NCBI RefSeq assembly: GCF_013761005.1
Contig: NZ_JACDUS010000010.1
Location: forward strand, 62,001 to 126,000
DNA: 64,000 nt
Origin: Desulfosalsimonas propionicica
GTDB taxonomy: Bacteria > Desulfobacterota > Desulfobacteria > Desulfobacterales > Desulfosalsimonadaceae
Direction of reading: 5' to 3'
In this document: piece after piece, positions 17,209 through 24,618 of the stretch
How positions within the stretch are numbered: the first letter of the stretch is position 1
Layout of the letters: every line of letters begins with the position of its first letter
The notes under the pieces: model-generated
The model's input: the letters and a program-made list of their open reading frames with translations, nothing else
The model's database searches: none
What the model was told of the DNA's origin: nothing
Program-made: the position numbers and the translations under genes

Positions 17209-18036
17209 TTATTTGCTTTCAGTTCGGTCATACATGGTGCAAACCCGGTTCTTACCGCGCTTTTTGGCTTCATCCAGGGCCAGATCCCCCATGCGCATCA
17301 GCTCGTTTAAATCCGTGTAAGCATCCTGTCTGGCCGCAACCCCGATGCTGACCGTCAAATCCGGCTTCATGCCAAAGTTCTGCATCCGGATATCGGCCAC
17401 GGCCCGGCGTAATCGCTCGGCCGCAGCACAGGCCGCTTCCAGGTCCGTGCGGGGAAGAATAACCGCAAACTCCTCGCCGCCCATGCGACCGGCGAGATCA
17501 TTTTCCCGGATGGTGTTGCGAATCTGATCGGCCACTGCCTTTAACACCAGATCCCCGGTTTCGTGTCCCAGTGCATCATTTACATTCTTGAAATGGTCCA
17601 CATCAATAATCAAAAGCGAAACCGGCGTGCCATAGCGCCCGGCCTGTGCCACATCACGGTGGGCCTGGCGGAGAAAGGCCCGGCGGTTGGAGATGCCGGT
17701 CAAGTCATCCGCGGTTGCCAGTTTATCGAGCTGCCCCTGAAAACGATTGATCACCAGGGCATTGATCACGAGCACCAGAGCCGTAACCATCAGGCTGATC
17801 AACAGGTTCCGGTAAAGACGGTATCTCAGCGTCCGTACTGTCGTGTCCGTGTTTTGTCCCGCAGGCGCTTCCTGGCGGCTGTCAAGGCTGATCCGGGCCG
17901 AAGAGCCACGCGCCGCACTGTTTTCCAGGCAGGCCTTGCTGGTATAATAACCAGACAGGCAAACCGATAAAAACCCGGCCAAAAGAATCAGGCCGAGGAA
18001 ACTGTTGAGTCTGGTTTTAATGCTTAAATGCGGCAA
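17209..18036 (-). CDS. Membrane-anchored diguanylate cyclase (GGDEF)
   Basis: 275 aa. Two transmembrane helices (about 10-30 and 78-97) enclose a short periplasmic loop. A GGDEF domain follows: DDLTGISNRRAF, IDVDHFKNVNDALGH, and active-site GGEEF near 185 with an RxxD inhibitory site (REND) five residues upstream. It should make cyclic-di-GMP from GTP and be product-inhibited. No sensory domain beyond the small loop. Probably cotranscribed with the patatin gene. Confidence 0.88.
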   Translation of the reverse strand: MPHLSIKTRLNSFLGLILLAGFLSVCLSGYYTSKACLENSAARGSSARISLDSRQEAPAGQNTDTTVRTLRYRLYRNLLISLMVTALVLVINALVINRFQGQLDKLATADDLTGISNRRAFLRQAHRDVAQAGRYGTPVSLLIIDVDHFKNVNDALGHETGDLVLKAVADQIRNTIRENDLAGRMGGEEFAVILPRTDLEAACAAAERLRRAVADIRMQNFGMKPDLTVSIGVAARQDAYTDLNELMRMGDLALDEAKKRGKNRVCTMYDRTESK

Positions 18037-18101
18037 TTCCTGCTCCGTTGTATTTCATGTAAACAATCCCGCGTAGTATCCACCCGTTATCGCATCCGGC
18101 T

Positions 18102-18821
18102 TCAGACAAGGCCTTTGAGATAGTTTTGCCGCTTTTCCTCCGGAAATTTTTCAATGGCATACCGCAGCATGGTACGGGGCATTTCTCGACAATGGGATTT
18201 TAAAAACGTCTCTTCCACGGCCATGTCCCGTTTGCCGATTTCCCGGAGCATCCAGCCCACAGCCTTTTGAATCAGATCCTCATTGTCGCTGACAAGGATT
18301 TCGGCTATTGCCAGGGCATCGGTGAAATCATTTTCCCGGATATAGGGCCAGGTGGCAATCATGGATATGCGCCGTTCCCACAGCAGATCCGAGGCCGCCA
18401 GTTCATAAAGGGGCCAGCGGCTGCGCTCCCGCAGGTATGCCCCGGGTATCTGTCCGGCCGAAGCATCCACCAGATCCCAGCTGTTGATGTGTTCCGTGTG
18501 GGCCATGTAAAGATTGTAAATGGCAGTACGGTCCTCAAGGGAACCCTTGGCAAACTGCCGGATCAAAATCAACAGCGCCAGCATCCGGGCTTCATGATAC
18601 GGAGTGCGCAGCAGACGGCCCGCATCGTGGATATGAAGGGCGCGGTGTTTTCCAGCAATTTTACGCAATTCAGGCACCCGGATTCCCAGAAACCGGTCCT
18701 GCTCACCGTATTGTCCCCTTGCGGTCTTGAAAAACCGCTGAAGCCCTGCAGCGGCTTCCGGGTCTGCAAGGGCATGCAACTCTGCCATCAAGACAGACGC
18801 ATCTGCGGGTTGGTAACTCAT
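18102..18821 (-). CDS. AlkD-like DNA alkylation repair protein (HEAT-repeat)
   Basis: 239 aa, matching the DNA alkylation repair (AlkC/AlkD) HEAT-like family: RFLGIRVPELRKIAGKH, then NSWDLVDASAGQI, WPLYELAASDLLWERRISMIATW, and DLIQKAVGWMLREIGKRD. Members excise or bind 3-/7-alkylated purines without base flipping. ATG 18821 preferred over the in-frame TTG at 18827. It stands alone, divergent from the selenoprotein gene. Confidence 0.85.
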   Translation of the reverse strand: MSYQPADASVLMAELHALADPEAAAGLQRFFKTARGQYGEQDRFLGIRVPELRKIAGKHRALHIHDAGRLLRTPYHEARMLALLILIRQFAKGSLEDRTAIYNLYMAHTEHINSWDLVDASAGQIPGAYLRERSRWPLYELAASDLLWERRISMIATWPYIRENDFTDALAIAEILVSDNEDLIQKAVGWMLREIGKRDMAVEETFLKSHCREMPRTMLRYAIEKFPEEKRQNYLKGLV

Positions 18822-18936
18822 GGTCAAACACTTTCGGCTGCGGTTTGTTTCAAGTTTCCTGCATACCTTTTTCCGCCCAAAAAATCAACCGGTTGTTGAT
18901 TACCCCGGCAAAATTATTGGCTTTTGCTAAAAATAC

Positions 18937-18966
18937 TTGACATCCGAAAGCAGGGTCCCCTATTTT
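18937..18966 (+). promoter_or_regulatory. Sigma-70 promoter for the selenoprotein gene
   Basis: Consensus TTGACA (18937-18942), 18-nt spacer, TATTTT (18961-18966), placing the start of transcription about 80 nt upstream of the ATG. Confidence 0.65.
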
Positions 18967-19055
18967 GAGCATAGTCCCAGTTACAAGAAAAACTTTTTCA
19001 GCAACCATTTTTATGAGGCCCTGGCAAAAAGGACCAAAAAGGAGGCTTTGCGGAT

Positions 19056-20378
19056 ATGGCAGACGAACCCATCAAACTTGGCGGCGCCAAGAAAAGCATC
19101 TTCATGGACAAGGTCAAGCAGATCCTGCCCGAGGAGGGCAACCTGGATCTGTGCCTGACCTGCGGTGCATGCGCTTCAGGATGCCCGGCCACCGGCCTGG
19201 AAGGACTTGATCCCAGAAAGTTTCTCCGCATGGCGGCACTGGGCATGGACGAGGAGATCAAAAGCACGCCGTGGGTATGGATGTGCACCATGTGCCAGCG
19301 GTGTATCTACGTATGCCCCATGAAAATCAACATCCCCCAGCTTGTTTTTTATGCACGGGCAAGCTGGCCAAGGGATCAGCGGCCCAAAGGAATCCTGGGC
19401 TCCTGCGACCTCGCCCTGAAGGTGGATACCTGCAGTGCCATGGGCGCATCAGGAGAGGATTTTGAATTTGTGGTCGAGGACGTCCTGGAAGAGTACAAGG
19501 AAGCCCAGCCGGAATTTGCCGACATGGAGGCGCCTATTGACAAGCAGGGCGCGGAATTCTTCTTAAACCAGAACTCCCGGGAACCGGTCACCGAACCCGA
19601 CGAGATGGTCCCCCTCTGGAAGATCCTCCACCTTGTGGGTGCCAACTGGACATACGGCTCAAAGGGCTGGGGCGGGGAAAACTACTGCATGTTTCTGGCC
19701 GATGATGACGCATGGAAGCACATCATCCAGACCTCCACGGACAAGGCCCATGAACTGGGGTGCAAAACGTTTCTCAATACCGAATGAGGCCACGTCACAT
19801 TCGCAGTCCGGGCCGGACTGCAAAAGTTCAACATCGAGCACCAGTTTGAAGTCAAAAACATCTACGAATACTATGCCAAATGGATTCGCGAGGGCAAGCT
19901 CAAGGTCAATTCCGACTGGAACAAGGACCTGAAGGTCAAATTCACCATACAGGATCCCTGCCAGATCGTTCGCAAAAGCTACGGTGATGCCATTGCCGAT
20001 GATCTGCGCTATGTTGTCAAATCCTGTGTTGGAGAGGAAAACGTCATTGACATGACCCCCAACCACTCCAACAACTTCTGCTGCGGGGGCGGCGGCGGCT
20101 TTCTCCAGTCGGGATACAAGGATGAACGCCTGGAATTCGGCAAAATCAAGGACGACCAAATCCAGGCCACCAAGGCGGGCTACTGCATTGCCGGCTGCCA
20201 TAACTGCCATGCCCAGATCCATGAACTGAGCGAACATTACGGCGGCCATTACGGCGTGGTCCATCTCTGGACCATTATCTGCCTGTCGCTGGGGATTCTC
20301 GGACCCAATGAAAGAACCTATCTTAACGATGATTTAAAAGAGGTCAACGTGTTTCACCCGGAGACAGCCATGATGTAG
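19056..20378 (+). CDS. Selenocysteine-containing HdrD/DsrK-type (CCG-domain) iron-sulfur protein
   Basis: 440 residues if the in-frame TGA at 19785-19787 is read as selenocysteine (Sec244); otherwise 243 aa. N-terminal tandem [4Fe-4S] motifs (Cys33/36/39/43 and 77/80/83/87) are followed by two CCG-type cysteine-rich domains, as in HdrD, DsrK, TmcB and HmcF thiol/disulfide or electron-transfer subunits. The TGA falls exactly at the cysteine of the conserved N/DECGH motif of the first CCG domain (reads LNTE-U-GHV). The frame then stays open and encodes the complete second CCG domain (DPC302, CC342-343, C381-x2-C384). A SECIS-like hairpin starts 15 nt after the TGA. AAGGAGG precedes the ATG. No HdrA or membrane partner gene is adjacent, so its redox partner is unknown. 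Confidence 0.9.
19803..19821 (+). promoter_or_regulatory. Bacterial SECIS-like stem-loop
   Basis: GCAGTCC (19803-19809), loop GGGCC (19810-19814), GGACTGC (19815-19821): a perfect 7-bp stem with G as the first loop bases. The apical loop is about 22 nt from the UGA. Bacterial SECIS elements lie inside the coding region immediately after the UGA, with a G at the loop start, so position and form fit. Confidence 0.8.
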
Positions 20379-20411
20379 GGGCCCACGCATTGAACAAAAA
20401 GGGGCGATGAA

Positions 20412-20783
20412 ATGAACGACAAAACACTGCCCGGCATAGAGGAACTGCGGCGGCGGCGGAAGCAGGCGCTGGAAAAAACAGAGAAAGCCGTATCCGCCCG
20501 CCCCGAGCAGTACCGGCAAATCAAGCGCCTGGTCGAGGATGTCCTGGCCCGGCCGGTGGAAATATCCGAATACTACCGGATTGCCAGGGATCTGAGCCGG
20601 TTGTTGGAGCAGTTAAATGCATCGTCTCCAGGGTCGTTGTTTGCCTATTACCATGAAAACATTGCCCCGGAACGCAAAGGCGATGTCCGTTATTTCAAAA
20701 TGATGTGCACGGACCTGAGAAACCAGATTCATCATCTGGATCAGTTCCGCCGGAGCCGGCACAATATCAGGATCGTGCAGTAA
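20412..20783 (+). CDS. Conserved-looking hypothetical protein
   Basis: 123 aa, charged and mainly helical in composition (EELRRRRKQALEKTEKAV; DLSRLLEQLNASSPG; MCTDLRNQIHHLDQFRRS). No recognised domain, signal or membrane segment. It starts 33 nt after the selenoprotein gene in the same direction, so is probably in the same operon, and is followed by a strong terminator. Function unknown. Confidence 0.65.
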   Translation: MNDKTLPGIEELRRRRKQALEKTEKAVSARPEQYRQIKRLVEDVLARPVEISEYYRIARDLSRLLEQLNASSPGSLFAYYHENIAPERKGDVRYFKMMCTDLRNQIHHLDQFRRSRHNIRIVQ

Positions 20784-20798
20784 AATTTCTTTGGTGAA

Positions 20799-20844
20799 AA
20801 AAACACCCGGGCAACAGGGCTTGCAAACCCTGCCCGGGTGTTTT
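20799..20844 (+). terminator. Terminator after the selenoprotein operon
   Basis: Long stem AAAACACCCGGGCA / TGCCCGGGTGTTTT with inner pairing AGGG/CCCT. It is symmetric enough to work on both strands. Confidence 0.8.
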
Positions 20845-20856
20845 ATGCTTGGGGCC

Positions 20857-21198
20857 ATGAAAAAATCAAAAAAAAAACCCAAGCACAAAAAGGAAAACGC
20901 CATTGGCCTGGCCTGGTATTCCCGGCAGCAATGGGAGATCCTCAAGCAGGTGGCCGATGATGCCGAAAGCCTGGCACCGACGTTTGCCCGGTGGGAGACC
21001 AATGCGGAAAACGCGGCCAGAATGCTGCGCCAGTCCGGCTATGCGGTTGAAATCGTGGACATTGATGTCACCGAGCTTCTCCAGTGGTGCAAATCCAATA
21101 ACCGCCCTTTGGACGGAGAGGCCAGAAGCGACTTTGTGGAAGAAAAAATCCAGGACAGCCGCTTTGCCCGCAGGCCTGGCGCCAAAGACCGGACATAA
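20857..21198 (+). CDS. Small hypothetical protein with basic N-terminus
   Basis: 113 aa, beginning with a lysine-rich stretch (MKKSKKKPKHKKE), then WYSRQQWEILKQVADDAESL and a central QSGYAVEIVDIDVTELLQWCKSNNR. No family recognised. The start at 20857 is taken because longer in-frame starts (20791, 20845) lie inside the preceding terminator. The promoter is not obvious; it may depend on read-through. Confidence 0.6.
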   Translation: MKKSKKKPKHKKENAIGLAWYSRQQWEILKQVADDAESLAPTFARWETNAENAARMLRQSGYAVEIVDIDVTELLQWCKSNNRPLDGEARSDFVEEKIQDSRFARRPGAKDRT

Positions 21199-21203
21199 CA
21201 TTT

Positions 21204-21584
21204 GATGACGCCGTAAAAAGTCCAATATCTGCGTTACGCGCAATTTCTCAGAATTTCACGTACGGCTAAGTACGCTGCATTCTTCGAAATTGCGCAAGCC
21301 TTGATCTTGAACTGTTTACGGCGCCATCTGAAATCAGACTTCCAAGGAAGTCCAAGGGCGGGGTCGGTTTGTAAGCGACATTGAGTGTTTACGGAAAAAT
21401 TCAGCAAATGCCGGAGCTAAAAAATTTCAAACTGTTTGAGGCCAACAGGCCGAGTTTTTGAAATTTTAAGCGAAGGCATTGGCTGAATCCGTAAACGGTC
21501 AGGAGCGAAAAAACTGACCCCGGCCGCAGGGCTTCCTTCCTGCAACAACAGCGGACGCGGTAAAAAGCTTTTTACGGTACCATC
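21204..21584 (+). repeat. Composite palindromic element: A copy 3 plus hairpin module B
   Basis: Core A (21204-21328) is almost identical to copy 2. After the common CTGAAATCAGACTT the copy carries module B, which contains its own long hairpin (21387-21496; GTTTACGG / CCGTAAAC with arms ATTCAGC / GCTGAAT and AAAATTTCAAA / TTTGAAATTTT). It ends with GGTAAAAAGCTTTTTACGGTACCATC, again an A-type terminus. B therefore looks inserted between A and its third terminus. A degenerate inverted copy lies at 31797-32147. This fills the whole 415-nt gap before mtnA. Confidence 0.85.
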
Positions 21585-21613
21585 ACATTTAAAAAAAACA
21601 GAAATCCAACTCC

Positions 21614-22705
21614 ATGAACCATTTGCAAAAAAACCCGGCCCGTCCCATCTGGGAGGATCCGGATACCGGAAAAATTTACATCATTGACCAGAGACAACTG
21701 CCGCATCAGATGGTTGTATCCGAACTGGCAGACGTGGATGACGTCATTTTTGCCATCTGCGAAATGATGGTCAGGGGTGCGCCTTTAATCGGGGTCACCG
21801 GGGCCTACGGGGTTTACCTGGCCTTTGCCGCCAATACTTCAGACCCGGATGAAGCCGCACAACAGGCCCGGCGCATTCGACGGGCCCGGCCCACAGCTGT
21901 CAACCTGGCCTGGGCCGTGGATCAGACCCTTGAAAAAGCCCTGGCCGCAGACAAGCAGGACCGTGCAAAAGCCGCCCGGCAGCATGCTGCCGCCATTGCC
22001 GGGCTGGAGGCGGAAAACTCCAGGTTAATCGGCGAACACGGCCTGCCGCTGATTGCCGAAATCGCGGAAAAAAAGCCCGGGCAGCCGGTCAATATCCTGA
22101 CCCACTGCAATGCCGGCTGGCTGGCCTGCATTGCCCACGGCACGGCAACAGCCCCGATATACCAAGCCCATAGGCAGGGCATCAACGTGCACGTTTGGGT
22201 GGATGAAACCCGGCCCTTAAACCAGGGGGCACGGCTCACGGCATGGGAACTGGGTGCCGCGGGTGTGGCCCACACGGTGATCACCGACAATGCCGGGGGA
22301 CACCTGATGCAAAAGGGTCTTGTTGACCTGGTGATCGTGGGCACCGACCGCACAACATACACCGGTGATGTGGCCAACAAGATCGGCACCTATTTAAAGG
22401 CCCTGGCCGCCCGGGACAACGGTATTGCCTTTTATGTGGCCCTTCCCTCGTCCACATTTGACTGGCAGATCCGCGACGGTGTGGGCCAAATCCCCATAGA
22501 GACACGCGACTCCGACGAAGTGCGCTACATGCCCGGGGTGGAAAAAAACAAAACGCATCTGCTGCTGCCCGAAGACAGCCAGGCGGCCAATTATGCTTTT
22601 GACGTCACCCCGGCACGCCTGGTCACGGGCTTTATCACCGAAAAGGGAGTGTGCCCGGCCGAAGAAACTGCCATCAAGACCCTTTTTCAAAAACACAGCC
22701 GATAG
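21614..22705 (+). CDS. mtnA: S-methyl-5-thioribose-1-phosphate isomerase
   Basis: 363 aa, MtnA/eIF2B-like family. It interconverts methylthioribose-1-phosphate and methylthioribulose-1-phosphate in methionine salvage. Family motifs: MMVRGAPLIGVTGAYG, NILTHCNAGWLACI (catalytic Cys) and VGTDRTTYTGDVANKIGTY (catalytic Asp), plus a C-terminal AFDVTPARLVTGFITEKG. The start lies 29 nt after the repeat element and has a weak ribosome-binding site, so the element may supply the upstream region. No other methionine-salvage gene is visible in the window. Confidence 0.9.
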   Translation: MNHLQKNPARPIWEDPDTGKIYIIDQRQLPHQMVVSELADVDDVIFAICEMMVRGAPLIGVTGAYGVYLAFAANTSDPDEAAQQARRIRRARPTAVNLAWAVDQTLEKALAADKQDRAKAARQHAAAIAGLEAENSRLIGEHGLPLIAEIAEKKPGQPVNILTHCNAGWLACIAHGTATAPIYQAHRQGINVHVWVDETRPLNQGARLTAWELGAAGVAHTVITDNAGGHLMQKGLVDLVIVGTDRTTYTGDVANKIGTYLKALAARDNGIAFYVALPSSTFDWQIRDGVGQIPIETRDSDEVRYMPGVEKNKTHLLLPEDSQAANYAFDVTPARLVTGFITEKGVCPAEETAIKTLFQKHSR

Positions 22706-22761
22706 CCCAAAAATCATAAAACCCTTGACTTGCCAGGCTGCAGCCGGTTAGGTAAAAGTCC

Positions 22762-23250
22762 ATGCTAAACGATCTGGAAAAAAAAGTAGTGGCCGCCATC
22801 CAGGGAGATATCCCGGTATCGGCCCGGCCGTACCGGGATATTGCCGAACGCATTGGTTCAGACGAAGAAACCGTTCTTTCCGTTTTGGACAATCTGCACC
22901 AGAGGGGGCTGATCCGGCGGTTCGGGGCCACCCTGCGCCACCAGAAATCCGGTTTTACAGCCAATGCCATGGTGGCCTGGCAGGTGGCGGAAAGCCGGGT
23001 GGATGCGGTGGGCGAGAAAATGGCCCAGAACCCGGCCGTGTCCCACTGCTACCGGCGCAATGCCCATGAAAAATGGCCATATAACCTCTATACCATGATC
23101 CATGCCAATGACCGCAAAACCTGCCATGATTTGGCCCGCCAGCTTTCCGGGCAGACCGGGGTCACCGACTACACCCTTTTGTTTTCCAACCGTGAACTAA
23201 AAAAAACCTCCATGGTTTATTTTGAAGATGAGCTTGATACGGAAGAATAA
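22762..23250 (+). CDS. ahbB: Siroheme decarboxylase subunit (AhbB-like, Lrp/AsnC fold)
   Basis: 162 aa. N-terminal winged helix-turn-helix (GDIPVSARPYRDIAERIGSDEETVLSVL, about 14-42) and the AhbA/B signature stretches GLIRRFGATLRHQKSGF and CYRRNAHEKWPYNLYTMIHA. AhbA/AhbB decarboxylate siroheme to 12,18-didecarboxysiroheme in the alternative haem b pathway of sulfate reducers and archaea. I favour AhbB over AhbA from the motif pattern but cannot be certain. No ahbA, ahbC or ahbD is adjacent; a radical SAM gene follows 24 nt downstream. Confidence 0.8.
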   Translation: MLNDLEKKVVAAIQGDIPVSARPYRDIAERIGSDEETVLSVLDNLHQRGLIRRFGATLRHQKSGFTANAMVAWQVAESRVDAVGEKMAQNPAVSHCYRRNAHEKWPYNLYTMIHANDRKTCHDLARQLSGQTGVTDYTLLFSNRELKKTSMVYFEDELDTEE

Positions 23251-23274
23251 TTTGCCCCAACCTCCCTTGCTTCC

Positions 23275-24606
23275 ATGACCGCTGCTGCCCACATCCTTTG
23301 CATCAATCCCTGGATTCATGATTTTGCGGCCTATGATTTCTGGGCCCGGCCCCTGGGCCTTCTTTACCTGGCCGGTCTGCTGCGGGATCACGGATGCCGG
23401 GTCACGTTCATCGACTGTCTGGACCGGTTCCATCCCCGGCACCCCCAAACTGACCCGGCAGCCAGATGCGGCCGGGGTCCTTACCGCAAAACCCCCATTG
23501 CCAAACCCGAACGCCTGATGGACGTGCCCAGGCGTTATTGCCGCTACGGGGCTGATCCCGAATGGATTACCGCGGATCTCCGGGCCGCGGGGCAGCCGGA
23601 CATGGTTCTGGTCACCTCCCTGATGGCCTACTGGTACCCGGGGGTGGCTGAAACCATTGCCGCGGTCAGATCGGTTTATCCGAAAGTGCCTGTTGTGCTC
23701 GGCGGGGTGTATGCGACCCTGTATCCGGCGCATGCAGCCCGGGCCACAGGGGCGGACAGGGTCATCTGCGGCCACGGGGAACAGGCGGTTTTTGACGCGC
23801 TGGAAGCTTACACCGGCTGGTGCATCCGGCCAAAGACGGATCTTGGAGACATCAATGCCCTGCCCCGGCCCGCCCTGGACCTGCAGCGCGGCCTGCCGTT
23901 TGTGCCGGTGCGCACATCCCGGGGATGTCCGTTTTCATGTGATTACTGCGCAAGCAGCCTGATTGAGCCGCGCCTTGAAAAGCGCAATCCCGAAGAGGTG
24001 GTTGCTGAAATCCGGTCATGGCACAAGTGGTGCGGGGTCAGGGACGTAGTGTTCTATGATGACGCCCTGCTGGTCAATGCGGAAAAACATGCGGACATCA
24101 TTTTTGACATGCTTGCAGGCTCGGGCATGGACCTGCGCCTGCATACGCCCAATGCCCTGCATGTGCGAAACATCACGGCAAAAACCGCAAAGCGCATGCA
24201 TGCCGCAGGCATGCAAACGTTGCGCCTGGGCGTGGAGACAACCGATTTTGAAAAAAGGGGAATGGACCACAAGGTGGGGGCGGAAGAATTTTTCCGGGCT
24301 GCGGCATATCTCAGGGAGGCGGGGTTTTCGAGGAAACACATGGGCGCCTACCTGCTGGCCGGCCTGCCGAACCAGAATCCCACAGAGGTGGAAGCCTCCA
24401 TTGACGGGGTCAAGGCCGCGGGCATCACCCCGGTCATTGCCTGGTATTCCCCCATTTTGGGCACAAAAATGTGGGATGCGGCTTGCGCCGCATCCCGTTA
24501 TGATCTGGCTGCAGATCCGCTGCTGACCAACAATGCGGTCATGCCCTGTTTGCCGGCCTTTTCATGGGAGCTGGCCGCGCGGTTCAAGGACCGTATCCAA
24601 AAATGA
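23275..24606 (+). CDS. Radical SAM protein with N-terminal cobalamin-binding-like domain
   Basis: 443 aa. The N-terminal ~190 residues resemble the Rossmann-type B12-binding domain of class B radical SAM enzymes (LGLLYLAGLLRDHGCRVTFID, VVLGGVYATLYP) but lack the classic DxHxxG cobalamin ligand motif. The radical SAM core follows, with CPFSCDYC (CxxxCxxC) for the [4Fe-4S] cluster, then LRLGVETTDF and GAYLLAGLPNQ. Substrate unknown. It is probably in an operon with the siroheme decarboxylase gene, but it does not look like AhbC or AhbD. Confidence 0.75.
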   Translation: MTAAAHILCINPWIHDFAAYDFWARPLGLLYLAGLLRDHGCRVTFIDCLDRFHPRHPQTDPAARCGRGPYRKTPIAKPERLMDVPRRYCRYGADPEWITADLRAAGQPDMVLVTSLMAYWYPGVAETIAAVRSVYPKVPVVLGGVYATLYPAHAARATGADRVICGHGEQAVFDALEAYTGWCIRPKTDLGDINALPRPALDLQRGLPFVPVRTSRGCPFSCDYCASSLIEPRLEKRNPEEVVAEIRSWHKWCGVRDVVFYDDALLVNAEKHADIIFDMLAGSGMDLRLHTPNALHVRNITAKTAKRMHAAGMQTLRLGVETTDFEKRGMDHKVGAEEFFRAAAYLREAGFSRKHMGAYLLAGLPNQNPTEVEASIDGVKAAGITPVIAWYSPILGTKMWDAACAASRYDLAADPLLTNNAVMPCLPAFSWELAARFKDRIQK

Positions 24607-24618
24607 TAAGAAATTCAA

